Source: Thermotogota bacterium
GTDB lineage: Bacteria; Thermotogota; Thermotogae; Thermotogales; Fervidobacteriaceae
Direction of reading: 5' to 3'
Assembly: GCA_030550315.1 (NCBI GenBank)
Contig: JAUQPP010000006.1
Coordinates: 1 to 51,248 of the forward strand
Length of the DNA stretch: 51,248 nt
Below the pieces are notes generated by a model. The model had not been told where the DNA came from. It saw nothing but the letters and a program-made list of their open reading frames with translations, and did no database searches. Position numbers and translations under genes: made by a program. Shown in pieces: positions 15,766-25,383 of this stretch. Each line of letters starts with the position of its first letter. Within the stretch, counting starts at the first letter, position 1.

Positions 15766-16524
15766 TCATTCAAGGATTCTTCTCAAAAATTCTTTAGTTC
15801 TCTGTTTTTGTGGCTGCTTTAATATCTGTTCCGGCGGGCCTTCCTCCTCAACAACACCGTTGCTTATGAATACGATTCGGTCGGCAGCATCGCGTGCAAA
15901 TCCCATTTCGTGGGTAACCACCAGCATGGTCATACCACTCTCGGCGAGGTTTTTCATTACATCCAAGACTTCTCCCACTAATTCTGGATCAAGAGCAGAA
16001 GTTGGTTCGTCAAAAAGCATAACCTCAGGATCCATCATTAAAGCTCTCGCAATCGCAACGCGCTGTTTCTGACCTCCTGAAAGTTGCTCTGGAAAGGCGT
16101 AAATTTTGTCCAAAAGTCCTACTCGTTGAAGCAGCAAGTGTGCTTTTTCAATGGCCTGCTCTTTAGACATGTTTTTAACTTTGATAGGAGCTAAAATAAG
16201 GTTTTGTAAGACATTCATGTGCGGAAAGAGATTGAATTGTTGAAAAACCATACCAACACGCGTCCTAAGCTTGTTGACGTCAATCTGCTGGATATCAACC
16301 CCGTCAAGAAAAATTTTTCCACCTTGATACTCTTCAAGTCTATTGATACATCTTAAAAGGGTGCTTTTACCTCCACCGCTGGGACCAATTATAACGATAG
16401 TTTCCGCTCTCCTTACTGAAAGATTTACACCCTTCAGAACTTCAAGGTTTCCAAAACGTTTGTGAAGATTCTCAATTCTTAAAATTTCTTGGGAGGCTGC
16501 CGAATTTGTGGCCTGCTGATTCAT
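15766..16524 (-). CDS. Polar amino-acid ABC transporter, ATP-binding protein
   Basis: A 252-residue GlnQ/HisP-type ATPase. Walker A is GPSGGGKST, the Q-loop is [12 protein letters not shown], the signature motif is LSGGQKQRV, Walker B is [14 protein letters not shown] and the H-loop is VVTHEMGFA. It energises uptake through the permease encoded immediately upstream, whose stop overlaps this ATG by 4 bp. A short disordered N-terminus (about 12 residues) precedes the usual [12 protein letters not shown] start. Substrate is not determined by the ATPase. Confidence 0.93.
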   Translation of the reverse strand: MNQQATNSAASQEILRIENLHKRFGNLEVLKGVNLSVRRAETIVIIGPSGGGKSTLLRCINRLEEYQGGKIFLDGVDIQQIDVNKLRTRVGMVFQQFNLFPHMNVLQNLILAPIKVKNMSKEQAIEKAHLLLQRVGLLDKIYAFPEQLSGGQKQRVAIARALMMDPEVMLFDEPTSALDPELVGEVLDVMKNLAESGMTMLVVTHEMGFARDAADRIVFISNGVVEEEGPPEQILKQPQKQRTKEFLRRILE

Positions 16525-17174
16525 CCTACCGAGAGCCTCCTTTCGGCATAGCGCACAATTCTTGAGATGACGAGGGTCATTATAAAGTAAATGAACGCGA
16601 TACCAAAATAGATGGAGAAGGTTTGGAACGTCCGGGAAATGACGAACTGGCCGCTTCTCATCAGTTCCGATACACCTATTACCGATGCTAGCGAGCTGTC
16701 TTTTGTAAGGGTGATAAACTCATTTCCCAGAGCTGGCAGGATGTTCCTGAACGCTTGAGGAAGGATTATATACCTCATAGATTGCCAATGTGTGAGCCCC
16801 AATGACCTTGCAGCTTCGTACTGACCACGAGGAATAGACTGTATTCCAGCCCTTACTATTTCCGCAATGTAGGCTCCACTGTTCAAACCGAGCGCAGTAA
16901 CGGCTGCAGGATATGGTGCAAGTTGTATTCCCACCTGAGGCAAACCGAAGTATATAATTGATATTTGAACAAGCAACGGTGTTCCCCGCAAGAATTCAAC
17001 ATATGCTGTACATGGGTAATTGATTATCCTATAGCGCGACAGCCGTCCCATACCGATAAACGTTCCCAGTATCAAGCCAATGCCAACGGAAAAAGAGGTC
17101 AGTTTCAGCGTTTCCCACGCACCGATCAGCAAGAAATTGAAGTTCTTAAGAAGTTCGTAAAAGGCCTCCACCAT
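16521..17174 (-). CDS. Polar amino-acid ABC transporter, permease
   Basis: A 217-residue HisM/GlnP-type permease with about five transmembrane helices. The N-terminal segment [16 protein letters not shown] is typical of the family. The EAA loop is present as [23 protein letters not shown], the contact site for the ATPase. [13 protein letters not shown] is the other conserved segment. It is normally a homodimer in systems with one permease gene, as here. Confidence 0.92.
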   Translation of the reverse strand: MVEAFYELLKNFNFLLIGAWETLKLTSFSVGIGLILGTFIGMGRLSRYRIINYPCTAYVEFLRGTPLLVQISIIYFGLPQVGIQLAPYPAAVTALGLNSGAYIAEIVRAGIQSIPRGQYEAARSLGLTHWQSMRYIILPQAFRNILPALGNEFITLTKDSSLASVIGVSELMRSGQFVISRTFQTFSIYFGIAFIYFIMTLVISRIVRYAERRLSVG

Positions 17175-17220
17175 CCCACTCCCCGTTAGTCAACACAGTT
17201 TCAAACTCTAATATTCATTA

Positions 17221-17252
17221 CAAAAAACGAGACACGCACTAGAGCGTGTCTC
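17221..17252 (-). terminator. Intercistronic terminator between binding protein and permease
   Basis: GAGACACGC (17229-17237) pairs perfectly with GCGTGTCTC (17244-17252). On the minus strand the stem is followed by GTTTTTTG. It lies between the substrate-binding protein gene and the permease gene, where partial termination would give more binding protein than membrane components. Confidence 0.8.
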
Positions 17253-17281
17253 ATCAAATGCTCAGAATCTTTCTACTGGAA

Positions 17282-18031
17282 TTACTCGAACCACTTCTGA
17301 ATCAGCTTGTTGTAAACTCCTGTGGACTTGAGGATGTCAAGTGTCTGATTCACAAAATTTAAAAGTTCCCTGTTCCCTTTCTTCACAGCTATTCCGTACG
17401 TCTCCCCAGTATCAATAACCGTACTTAAGATGAATTTAGGGAATTTTTTAACGTAAGCTTTCGCCGGAGCCTCATCAAGCACCACCGCATCCACCCTACC
17501 GTTTTGAAGCTCAAGAAAGGCATCGGTGAACTTCTGGAACCTTACGACTTCTATACCTTTTACCTCACTTACGACCAGGTCGCCCGTTGTTCCAAGCTGT
17601 ACCGCCACCTTTTTACCAACCAGATCATCGATCTTCTTGGGTTGGAACTTGGAATCTCCGCGCACAACAATAGCTTGGTTGGCTTCAAAATAAGGCTTAG
17701 AAAAATCTACAACTTTTGCACGTTCTTCAGTAATAGTCATGCCGGCAATAATCAGGTCAATCTTACCTTGCTGCAAAGCTGGAATGAGACTGTCAAAAGG
17801 TAAGCTGACGATTTCGAGTTTTACCCCAAGTCTCTTGGCAAGTTCATTTGCAATGTCGATATCAAATCCAACAATTTGATTCTTCTCATCCACGAATTCA
17901 AACGGTGGGAATGTCGGTTCAGTGCCAATGATCAACTTGCCACGCTTTTTTATGGTGTTCAAACTTTGCGGGAAAAAAACTGTTGCTACTAATAACACAA
18001 CCGCAAGAACCGCAAGACCCCTCTTCAACAT
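17282..18031 (-). CDS. Polar amino-acid ABC transporter, substrate-binding protein
   Basis: A 249-residue periplasmic binding protein of family 3 (SBP_bac_3). The first ~22 residues (MLKRGLAVLAVVLLVATVFF) are a Sec signal; no lipobox cysteine is seen. The mature start KKRGKLIIGTEPTFPPFEF and the G-F-D-[IV]-D-[IL]-A segment (VGFDIDIANELAKRLG) are the family signature. The carboxylate-binding arginine is likely in MTITEERAKVVDFS. A precise ligand cannot be assigned. First gene of the transporter operon; the terminator-like hairpin follows. Confidence 0.92.
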   Translation of the reverse strand: MLKRGLAVLAVVLLVATVFFPQSLNTIKKRGKLIIGTEPTFPPFEFVDEKNQIVGFDIDIANELAKRLGVKLEIVSLPFDSLIPALQQGKIDLIIAGMTITEERAKVVDFSKPYFEANQAIVVRGDSKFQPKKIDDLVGKKVAVQLGTTGDLVVSEVKGIEVVRFQKFTDAFLELQNGRVDAVVLDEAPAKAYVKKFPKFILSTVIDTGETYGIAVKKGNRELLNFVNQTLDILKSTGVYNKLIQKWFE

Positions 18032-18060
18032 CCGTCATCCCCCCAAACGTTATTGAAGAA

Positions 18061-18834
18061 TTAGAATTGCGCTGTAACTTTCCAGTATAAGCGTTCGCTT
18101 CCGTAGCTTATCGAAGCGTTGAAAAACGGGAACGAAACTCCCCCTCCAAAGACCCAGTTACCCTCCTTCTGCGACAAGCCTACGTACAACAAGTTGCTCA
18201 GTGGAAGTGCTAAAGCAAATTCATAGTCAAAGGTACCCTCAAGCGCACTTTTGATACTCTTCAGAAGAAAGTGGAAGTAGAAATAGCCATTTTCGTAAGA
18301 CTCGAGTTTAAGGCGTAGTTGTGCCTCCAACCAGTCTGGGTTTTCAACGATAGATATCCTCCCATTTTTTATTTCAAGAAGTGTCTTTGGAATGTATGAA
18401 AGCTCAAAGCGACTCCATGAGTTAACAAGTTTCTCAGTTTTTCTCGTAGAAATAAGGCCAGCACCAACCTTGAGTTCAGAGTAACTTGCAGGGTTGAAAA
18501 TGTTGCTCGGATCAGTCTTAGCGGAAATTCCCATGTACAGCTTGCCAAGATTTACGCCTGCCGCAATGTACAACTCCTTTGAAAATGTCCAGTTACCGTT
18601 ATCGAAGGAAAGAATAGTTCCAGCTGATAGATTCAGTCCAAAGCCAGAAATATGCCCCTCAACACCCGTATAAAAACGATTCGAACAACATTGTAGAGCA
18701 CTTGCTCTAAAGTAATAAGTTTGAGCAACTGCATTTCCAGGATCTGAGGCGTTAACTAAAGAATTTGTGAAGATGTCGGCGAATATTACAGCTACCGCTA
18801 AAATGGTGAATAACAATGTGCCCAACCTTTTCAT
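18061..18834 (-). CDS. Putative secreted beta-barrel (outer-membrane-type) protein
   Basis: 257 residues, not recognised by family. A clear signal peptide (MKRLGTLLFTILAVAVIFA) starts at the ATG at 18834, which has GGGAGGTG upstream; an in-frame ATG at 18858 lacks a site. The mature part has alternating hydrophobic/polar residues and many aromatics in short strands, and the chain ends in Phe (YWKVTAQF), the classic C-terminal aromatic of outer-membrane barrels. Two adjacent cysteines (LQCCSNRF) occur early. A Thermotogales toga (outer sheath) barrel is the natural guess. It lies 36 bp after glyS and 29 bp before the binding-protein gene. Confidence 0.6.
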   Translation of the reverse strand: MKRLGTLLFTILAVAVIFADIFTNSLVNASDPGNAVAQTYYFRASALQCCSNRFYTGVEGHISGFGLNLSAGTILSFDNGNWTFSKELYIAAGVNLGKLYMGISAKTDPSNIFNPASYSELKVGAGLISTRKTEKLVNSWSRFELSYIPKTLLEIKNGRISIVENPDWLEAQLRLKLESYENGYFYFHFLLKSIKSALEGTFDYEFALALPLSNLLYVGLSQKEGNWVFGGGVSFPFFNASISYGSERLYWKVTAQF

Positions 18835-18870
18835 GATGTTCACCTCCCGCAAGTTCAAACATTAGTCGCT

Positions 18871-20883
18871 CTAATGCTTCTCTATTTGTGTAAGATCACC
18901 AATTCTTAGAAAAAGTTCGTCCAAATTTTTGAGAAATCCGAGTCTGTTTAGCCTGATGTCCTCTTCTTCTACCATAACAAATACTTTATCGAAGTAATTG
19001 TCTATAAATGGCCTGAGTCTTATGAGTTCTTCCAAAGCTTCTTTGTAATTCAGATGTTTCAAAGCCTCAAGTACTTTCACTTTGGTATCAAGATACTTTT
19101 CAAACAATGTTTTTTCCTCTTCCTGAACGAATTTAGCTGCGTCGAACTCCGTGGAAGCGTGCTTTTTGCTTATGTTATGTACCCGTTCAAAACCAACTAT
19201 CAGATGCTTGAAATCCTCCGTACCCACGAGCGCTGCTATAGCCTGTGTTGATAAAATACCACGAATCGGTATCTTCCAAAGATGTTTTGTTGCACGCGCA
19301 ATGTCGTATCTGATCTTTGAGTTATACAGTTCGAACCTGGTTTCAAAAAACTCAATAAGCTCTGTGGGTACTGTTTTTCCAAGCAACTTACAGGCTTCCG
19401 TTAAAAGTTGGTCAAGGTCCAGTAACCACTCGAATTTTTCGGTAATCTTGAAGATATCATCTACTTTGCTTCTTAAACCATACGGATCTTTTGAACCTGT
19501 TGGGATGTTTCCGATGAGGAAATTACCAACCACGGTGTCAATCCTGTCAGCAATACCTACAACCGCGCCTGTTATTGTATCAGGGTCTCCGGAGTAATGT
19601 TCCTCTATACCAATCGCAACTTCTTCGGGTTCACCGTCTTTAAGTGCGTAAATACGCCCCATTGTCCCTTGAAGCTCAGGGAATTCGTAGACAACATGCG
19701 AACCGATATCTGCCTTGCACAACTTAGCTGTCCTTAATATTTTACCACTAAGTTTCTGCAATCCCAAAGCGTTTATTATAATCTCTGAGAGCTTCTCAAT
19801 TCTTAAAACCTTATCGTAAAGCGTTCCAAGCTCCTTTTGGAATACGATTTCTTTCAATTTCTCGTTGAAATTTTCGAGAGGTACTTTTATATCCTTTTCA
19901 TAATAGTACCTTGCATCTTCCAAACGAGCATTTATAACTCTCTCGTAACCCTTACGAGCATTTTCATTAACATCCTCCGGTTTGTCGATGAAAGCCACAA
20001 ACGTGTTCGTTAATCGTCCTTCCTTATAGGTTGTGAAAGCACGTTGATGGTGCTTTATGGTGGTTCTTATGAGTTCTTCCGGTAGGCTCATGAATTTTGG
20101 GTCAAACGTTCCGGAAATCAGTTTTGGATACTCAGTTAGGATCGCAACTTCGTTAATTAGATCTTCGTCTTTGTCTACGCTCAATCCACTCTTCTCGAAT
20201 TCAGAAAGCTGAGATTTTATGAACTCTACGCGCTCACTCATTATCGGGATTACGTAAAATTCCTTCATTTTACGAAGATAATCCTCAATACTCAAAACCT
20301 CAAAGTAATCATCTTTGACAAAACGGTGCCCGTTGCTTTTGTTCGAGCTATTTAATCCGAACAATTCGAACTCAACAACTTCACCGTTGAATATTGCCAA
20401 TATATGATGTGGAATTCTTACGAATTCATACTTGCCATCTCTCCACTTCATTGGCTTTCGAAACCTGAGAGACTCGACTATCTTAGGAACAACCGTTTCC
20501 AAAACTTCCTTTGTTGGCAGACCTTCCAGCTTCTTTTGTACGTAGACGTAATTTTCGATAATCTTTACGTCTTCCAGGCTTGCTCCTGTCGACTTTAGAA
20601 ACCCAAGCAACGCTTTTGTAGGCTGTCCATTTTCGTCGTAAGCAATTTGGACCGACGGTCCTTTTTTCTCAACCAACTTGTCAGCAGATTTGCTAGGCAA
20701 TCCGCGAAGCCAAAAACCAAAACGCCTTGGCGCGAGTATTATCACTTTTTCTTCGAATGTCAATCCCTCGCTTGAAACGTACCTGTCAATCAACTCATTT
20801 AACTGACTGACAATTCCCTGAACTTCGGTCGTAGGAAGCTCTTCAACGCCTATTTCAAGCAAAAATTCGTTTTTTACACCCAT
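18871..20883 (-). CDS. glyS: Glycine-tRNA ligase, beta subunit
   Basis: A 670-residue beta subunit of the alpha2-beta2 bacterial glycyl-tRNA synthetase, with the usual N-terminal [13 protein letters not shown] and the conserved [19 protein letters not shown] segment. The internal HD-like and C-terminal anticodon-binding (DALR-like) regions end in [16 protein letters not shown]. It helps bind tRNA-Gly and is required for activity with GlyQ. The ATG overlaps the glyQ stop by 10 bp. Confidence 0.96.
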   Translation of the reverse strand: MGVKNEFLLEIGVEELPTTEVQGIVSQLNELIDRYVSSEGLTFEEKVIILAPRRFGFWLRGLPSKSADKLVEKKGPSVQIAYDENGQPTKALLGFLKSTGASLEDVKIIENYVYVQKKLEGLPTKEVLETVVPKIVESLRFRKPMKWRDGKYEFVRIPHHILAIFNGEVVEFELFGLNSSNKSNGHRFVKDDYFEVLSIEDYLRKMKEFYVIPIMSERVEFIKSQLSEFEKSGLSVDKDEDLINEVAILTEYPKLISGTFDPKFMSLPEELIRTTIKHHQRAFTTYKEGRLTNTFVAFIDKPEDVNENARKGYERVINARLEDARYYYEKDIKVPLENFNEKLKEIVFQKELGTLYDKVLRIEKLSEIIINALGLQKLSGKILRTAKLCKADIGSHVVYEFPELQGTMGRIYALKDGEPEEVAIGIEEHYSGDPDTITGAVVGIADRIDTVVGNFLIGNIPTGSKDPYGLRSKVDDIFKITEKFEWLLDLDQLLTEACKLLGKTVPTELIEFFETRFELYNSKIRYDIARATKHLWKIPIRGILSTQAIAALVGTEDFKHLIVGFERVHNISKKHASTEFDAAKFVQEEEKTLFEKYLDTKVKVLEALKHLNYKEALEELIRLRPFIDNYFDKVFVMVEEEDIRLNRLGFLKNLDELFLRIGDLTQIEKH

Positions 20884-21731
20884 TTCTCCTCACCCTCCAA
20901 TTCAAGGAAAAGCTTTGCACATCTTGTAGCCATACTCCGAATTTCCCTGATAAAGGACTGCCTTTGAGCGACACTAATTGCATTACGAGCGTCCAACAGA
21001 TTGAACGTGTGCGAACATTTCAAAAGTTGTTCGTAAGCTGGGAAGAGTAATCCAAGAGTTATCAGTTCCTCGAATTCAGCCTTGTACATTTCGTACATTT
21101 TGAAGAGGCGTTCGGTATTCGCTTTCTCGAAATTGTAAATTGAGAACTGGCGTTCATTTTCCTTAAACAACTCCCCGTACTTAACGTCCTTGTTCCACAT
21201 CACATCGAAGACGTTATCGACTCCTTGTAAATACATTGCAATCCTTTCCACACCGTAAGTTATTTCAAGCGGTATTTCCTTCAAGTTGAGTCCTCCAACC
21301 TGCTGGAAATACGTGAACTGAGTTATTTCCATTCCATCGAGCCAAACTTCCCATCCGATACCCCAAGCTCCAAGTGTCGGAGATTCCCAATTGTCTTCGA
21401 CAAACCTTATGTCATGCTCTTCGGGTTTTATGCCAAGTGCCCTGAGTGATTCAAGATAGACTTCTTGAGATCTTTCCGGGTGGGGTTTCATAATAACCTG
21501 GTACTGGAAAAACCTTTGCATTCTATTCGGATTCTCGCCATAACGTCCGTCTGTGGGCCTTCTACTTGGTTGAACAAAAGCCACATTCCACGGTCTTTTT
21601 TTCAAAACCCCAAAGAACGTTGACGTATGAAACGTACCAGCACCCATTTCAATATCGTACGGTTGTTCAATAAAACATCCTTGACTCGCCCAGAACTCGT
21701 CTAAGGTTTTAATCACGTCCTGCAGGTACAT
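20874..21731 (-). CDS. glyQ: Glycine-tRNA ligase, alpha subunit
   Basis: A 285-residue class-II synthetase catalytic subunit. It carries the GlyQ signatures [38 protein letters not shown] (motif 2) and [15 protein letters not shown] (motif 3). It activates glycine and charges tRNA-Gly with the GlyS subunit. The ATG at 21731 has GAGAGGAGGAAAGG upstream. A TATAAT on the minus strand (plus 21764-21769) about 35 bp before the start could serve as a local promoter, but no convincing -35 was seen. Confidence 0.97.
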   Translation of the reverse strand: MYLQDVIKTLDEFWASQGCFIEQPYDIEMGAGTFHTSTFFGVLKKRPWNVAFVQPSRRPTDGRYGENPNRMQRFFQYQVIMKPHPERSQEVYLESLRALGIKPEEHDIRFVEDNWESPTLGAWGIGWEVWLDGMEITQFTYFQQVGGLNLKEIPLEITYGVERIAMYLQGVDNVFDVMWNKDVKYGELFKENERQFSIYNFEKANTERLFKMYEMYKAEFEELITLGLLFPAYEQLLKCSHTFNLLDARNAISVAQRQSFIREIRSMATRCAKLFLELEGEEKWV

Positions 21732-21785
21732 GTTACCTTTCCTCCTCTCGAACCTTCCTCAAGATTATAAGCATTATCTTTGTCT

Positions 21786-22706
21786 CTATTTCCATATCTT
21801 TTCCAGCACTACTGCCCAGAGTGGCAGTGTCAAAAGTGAGAGTAACGTACTGAGTGCAACCGATATGCCAGCCTTTCCCGCAGCGTCGCCCTTAAAAGTG
21901 CTAACAACCACAACACTGTTCACACCTATTGGCATCGCACATTCAAGAAGGAACACCTTTGACTCCAAGCTTCCCAGTCGCAAAACTCTTGAGGTATTCG
22001 TAAGCAAGACGAAAAACAGCATGATCATAGGAATGACTACTAAACGTTCAAAGCTGACTAATACGTAAGTTTTCAAATCCCTTTTGTTAAGCTCTATCCT
22101 CGCAATTGAAAGCCCCACCTGGAAGAGAAGAAAAGGTATTGCCATCCCTTTTAGCCACGTAAAATAACTCAAGAACCCAGCCGGTAACTGCTTGTAAGAG
22201 ATTCCCAATTTTCCGAAAATCCAACCAGCTACCATTGCATAGATAAACGGCAGTCTAAAGACGTTTTTAAGTTCAAGTCTACCACTAATAAATGCCGGTA
22301 GTAAGGTGCTTCCAAAGAGAACGTTTACGAAAGAGTATACAACACCGAAAGCCAGTCCACGTTCACCCCAAAGGGCAAGTAAAACTGGATACCCCAAGTA
22401 CCCAGAGTTGACGTAAACGTTTCCGGTGAAAATAATTTCTCTGTCCGTTGAGTGAAGTCTTGAACTGATGTAGGATATTAAAAACATCAAAAAGAAGCCG
22501 AAAGAAAATTTCGCCAGTATTACGTATTCGGGTGTGTAATCGTTCACAAATGCGTACGTGATAACCGGTGCCATCAACCAAGTAGCCACCTTGCTGAAAA
22601 GCTCAATGCTGTAATTTTTGAATATTTTTCCGTACGCAAAACCGGAAAAAATCATCAAGAACGATGGCAAAACTGCATTAAACGCATTCTTTATCAGGCT
22701 CGTCAC
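21786..22706 (-). CDS. AEC-family (auxin efflux carrier-like) permease
   Basis: 306 residues with roughly ten hydrophobic segments. It has the AEC family layout: N-terminal VLPSFLMIFSGFAYG, the NVYVNSGYLGYPVLLALWG core (conserved N-x-G-[FY]-[ML]-G-[FY]-P) and C-terminal ECAMPIGVNSVVVVSTF. Bacterial members export or exchange carboxylates such as malate, but the substrate cannot be told from sequence. The start codon is GTG at 22706 with a poor ribosome site. It follows the beta-barrel gene by 27 bp and precedes glyQ by 54 bp. Confidence 0.82.
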   Translation of the reverse strand: MTSLIKNAFNAVLPSFLMIFSGFAYGKIFKNYSIELFSKVATWLMAPVITYAFVNDYTPEYVILAKFSFGFFLMFLISYISSRLHSTDREIIFTGNVYVNSGYLGYPVLLALWGERGLAFGVVYSFVNVLFGSTLLPAFISGRLELKNVFRLPFIYAMVAGWIFGKLGISYKQLPAGFLSYFTWLKGMAIPFLLFQVGLSIARIELNKRDLKTYVLVSFERLVVIPMIMLFFVLLTNTSRVLRLGSLESKVFLLECAMPIGVNSVVVVSTFKGDAAGKAGISVALSTLLSLLTLPLWAVVLEKIWK

Positions 22707-22733
22707 CCCTGATTCTCTGTTTTACCATCTGTT

Positions 22734-24161
22734 TTACCAATTAAGTTTCACGTTCGTACTTAAAGAAAAAGAAACCAACGCAGTGTTATTTCCAAGTTGA
22801 GGACGCAACAATGGACGTTTTACATTATCGCTCTCCACGTTTACCAAAACAGAACGGTTCCATACATAGCCAAACTGACCAGAAAGTTTCAATTCCAACC
22901 AATCTAGCACCTTCCATGGGACGTAAATTTCCAAGTTCAATCTGTGCTCCAAAACGGGATCATCCAGCAGGTGCGTCCCTGCAGGCGGAGTTGAAAGCTC
23001 ACCCCAAGCATTTATAGGAGATCGCTCACCGAGAACGACGTACTCAAAATTAAACTTCGCCTGACGAACTCCAAAGAGGTCCTTCGGCACGTATTCAACG
23101 TTGAATGCGAGGTTGTTTTCGCCGTACTTGTATCCTACGTAAAGAAACTCCAAAGGCAATATCATGTCTTTTCCATCTTGCTGCTTATATTGAAAATCAT
23201 TGTAAATTGTATATCCGTAGAATCTATTATTTCCAGATTCACCAGATGGTTGAAAAGTGTATTTGGTTGCTCCCGCATGATGTATGGCCAACCGACCTAC
23301 CTCAGTGTTAAAACTTGCACCAAAACTCCATGCGATCTTATCAGGATTCTGAAATTCGCTCGGTTTCAGGAACCTGTTCATGTTGATATCATCAATGAGT
23401 ATCTGTGAGTAAAGGTAAAAATCACTTGTCTTAAAGTCCGCGCAAAATCCCATAATAAAATTGCATTCTCCGATTCCTTCTGGATATGGACGTCCAGCAT
23501 CCTTAACATACTGGATGAAAAAACCTGGGACGGGATTTGCGAAAAATTCAAAATCAAAATTCTTTCCCACGTATATGTTTGCTTCCTCGTAGCCAAATCG
23601 GAAAGCCCCGGCCTTCAGCACGTATGACTTAAAATTCGCTCCCCTAAAACGTTCTTCGGACGGCTTGTGTTCATCTCTTAAATTTGTCAGTTCGAGCCAT
23701 CTAGAAATATATAGGAACCTCTCATCCTCGTATTTTAATTCGAAAAAATTTCTTGGCAAATGTGTCGAAGAGGCAAACAAAGGATAACTGGATTCGACCA
23801 AATCACCGAGATAACCTTTACCAACTGAAATGCTGAAGGGGCTCATACGTAAGGTTAAGCAGCTGTTCCCAAAATCGAAGTAGAAACCACCGTAGTAACT
23901 ATCCGTAAATGGATCCCGAAAATATCTATCGTTTCTGGCGAGTAACGAAATATTAAGGGAAACTTGAGGGTTTTCATGAGTTACTGAAAACTCCGCAGCA
24001 ATTTGAACAGCTCCCCCGAATCCGTTGTAAAGGCCGAAAATAGAATTGCCGAACTTTAAGTCTGTGCCAACGCCAAGTGTTAAGCCGTAAAGAATGGTAG
24101 ACATAAATATGATAAAGTAAATCCCAAGTTGAAGCTTGATAATTATTCGTGAGCTTTCCAT
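22734..24161 (-). CDS. Putative beta-barrel outer-sheath protein
   Basis: 475 residues, family not recognised. A hydrophobic signal (LGIYFIIFMSTILYGLTLG) occupies roughly residues 11-29. The rest is rich in Tyr, Phe, Asn and Gly in alternating strand patterns (FYGYTIYNDFQYK, FLYVGYKYGENNLAFNVEYV). The chain ends SLSTNVKLNW, an amphipathic strand closed by an aromatic residue, as in outer-membrane barrels. This argues for an outer-membrane/toga protein. The ATG overlaps the small upstream gene by 19 bp and follows GGGGGAACG. Confidence 0.6.
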   Translation of the reverse strand: MESSRIIIKLQLGIYFIIFMSTILYGLTLGVGTDLKFGNSIFGLYNGFGGAVQIAAEFSVTHENPQVSLNISLLARNDRYFRDPFTDSYYGGFYFDFGNSCLTLRMSPFSISVGKGYLGDLVESSYPLFASSTHLPRNFFELKYEDERFLYISRWLELTNLRDEHKPSEERFRGANFKSYVLKAGAFRFGYEEANIYVGKNFDFEFFANPVPGFFIQYVKDAGRPYPEGIGECNFIMGFCADFKTSDFYLYSQILIDDINMNRFLKPSEFQNPDKIAWSFGASFNTEVGRLAIHHAGATKYTFQPSGESGNNRFYGYTIYNDFQYKQQDGKDMILPLEFLYVGYKYGENNLAFNVEYVPKDLFGVRQAKFNFEYVVLGERSPINAWGELSTPPAGTHLLDDPVLEHRLNLEIYVPWKVLDWLELKLSGQFGYVWNRSVLVNVESDNVKRPLLRPQLGNNTALVSFSLSTNVKLNW

Positions 24162-24367
24162 AAAACGTTCCCCCTGTGTGTTATTGTCTTAACTTCCGGA
24201 GGGACAGTAATTCCTGACTTTATCACCTCAATAATCAGATCCACGGGAAGTGAAGTCTCAAACCACAATTCCTCTACCTCTATCTCTTCCCAGCCCTTAT
24301 CAGCAAATCTCTGAATGACCTTTTCGATAGCTTTTCTGTACTTTTCGATATCAAGCTGATATTTCAT
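24143..24367 (-). CDS. Small conserved-looking protein of unknown function
   Basis: 74 residues, acidic, no signal or membrane segment. It is preceded by an ideal AAGGAGGTG and overlaps the following beta-barrel gene by 19 bp, so it is very probably translated. Predicted helices (EKYRKAIEKVIQRFADKGW, SLPVDLIIEVIKSG) followed by a short basic strand (KTITHRGNVLWKA) are compatible with a small winged-helix fold, but I cannot assign a family. Confidence 0.6.
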   Translation of the reverse strand: MKYQLDIEKYRKAIEKVIQRFADKGWEEIEVEELWFETSLPVDLIIEVIKSGITVPPEVKTITHRGNVLWKAHE

Positions 24368-24390
24368 ACTGAAACACCTCCTTATCTTTG

Positions 24391-25141
24391 TTATTCGTTA
24401 TCAGTTAGTACGCTTCGAACTTTTTTCTTCGGTCGACCAACTTTAGTAATTTTCGATAGCAGAAATAGGCCGTATTCATCCCTCGAAAGGTCAGTTATTT
24501 CAACGCACATGTTGTGACCGTTCGCATGAATCACTTTGTTATCACCAATGTACATCATAACGTGACCAGGTAAGAAAAACAAATCACCTGGTACTGGATC
24601 CTGCACTGCTTCGCAAAATTCCTCTTGCAGCGAAGCATCTCTCGGAAGGTCCATATCGAAGACATCGTACATCCTGTTTGTAAAACCTGAGCAATCGAAT
24701 CCGTAAGTTGATGTACCACCCCAAAGGTATGGAACCCCTAAGAACTTTTTTGAGAATTCCGCTATATCATGAGTATCAGGCAAAGGATCGTCAAGCAGTC
24801 TAAAGTGACGCCCGTTAGGTAAAACAAAAATATCTCCGTCCACAATCAAACGACTACGACGGGTAGCGTATATTCGACTGCGCCGGAAGCTCTACAGAAC
24901 GGTACCTTGACCTTAATAACTCTATTAGACAAAAGAAGCCTGTTATATTCTTGAATATCAATAGTTAAGAGCTGATTCTTCTTTGCATAACTCTATAATT
25001 GATCCGCACATCACGGACAAGTAATTAATCGTTATCGGTTTCCTCTAAAACTTCCACTACCTCCCCAAAGACCAACTGATGTATCCTTTCAGACTTAAAC
25101 TTAGGTTCACTTCTGACATCCGCGACAGTATAAACAATCAT
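24391..25141 (-). pseudogene. Broken SH3-NlpC/P60 cell-wall peptidase (YkfC-like)
   Basis: The C-terminal NlpC/P60 domain is intact from about 24849 to 24391, with catalytic Cys in YGFDCSGFTNRMY, His in LPGHVMMYIGD and a third polar residue in VIHAN. Its N-terminal SH3 domains lie upstream in shifted frames. ADVRSEPKFKSERIHQLVFG starts at an ATG at 25141 and hits a TAA at 25025-25027. A second piece (YAKKNQLLTIDIQEYN, then IKVKVPFCRASGAVEYTLP) is in another frame, and a further shift near 24855-24865 joins the peptidase domain. So there are at least one stop and two frameshifts. The only start available to the peptidase part is a TTG at 24849 without a ribosome site. The gene encoded a peptidoglycan gamma-D-glutamyl endopeptidase and is now probably dead. 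Confidence 0.8.
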
Positions 25142-25301
25142 ACCATAGCCGCGCCCCAACAGGCTCACCACCGACTTTCAAAATTGATCGTGCTCAAAGA
25201 GATTAAATGTTTCATCGACCATTTTACCACAAAACGTTCATAGAGAGAATACTTAGCTGATTTTTTTTAATACCGTGTCCACCGTATTTCGCTAATGTGC
25301 G

Positions 25302-25361
25302 GGTTACCGTAACCTGTTTCTAAAACAGAATTTTTAATGACTTATGCTATAATTTTAGAAA
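25302..25361 (+). promoter_or_regulatory. Extended -10 promoter with two inverted repeats, upstream of the hydrolase pair
   Basis: TGC-TATAAT at 25345-25353 is an extended -10; no -35 is obvious. GGTTAC-C-GTAACC (25302-25314) is a perfect palindrome 30 bp upstream. TTTCTAAAA (25317-25325) and TTTTAGAAA (25353-25361) are exact inverted repeats that flank the -35/-10 region. Either could be an operator. The rest of 25142-25383 holds nothing else I can name. Confidence 0.5.
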
Positions 25362-25383
25362 TAGCGTTCAAGGAGGATGAAAG

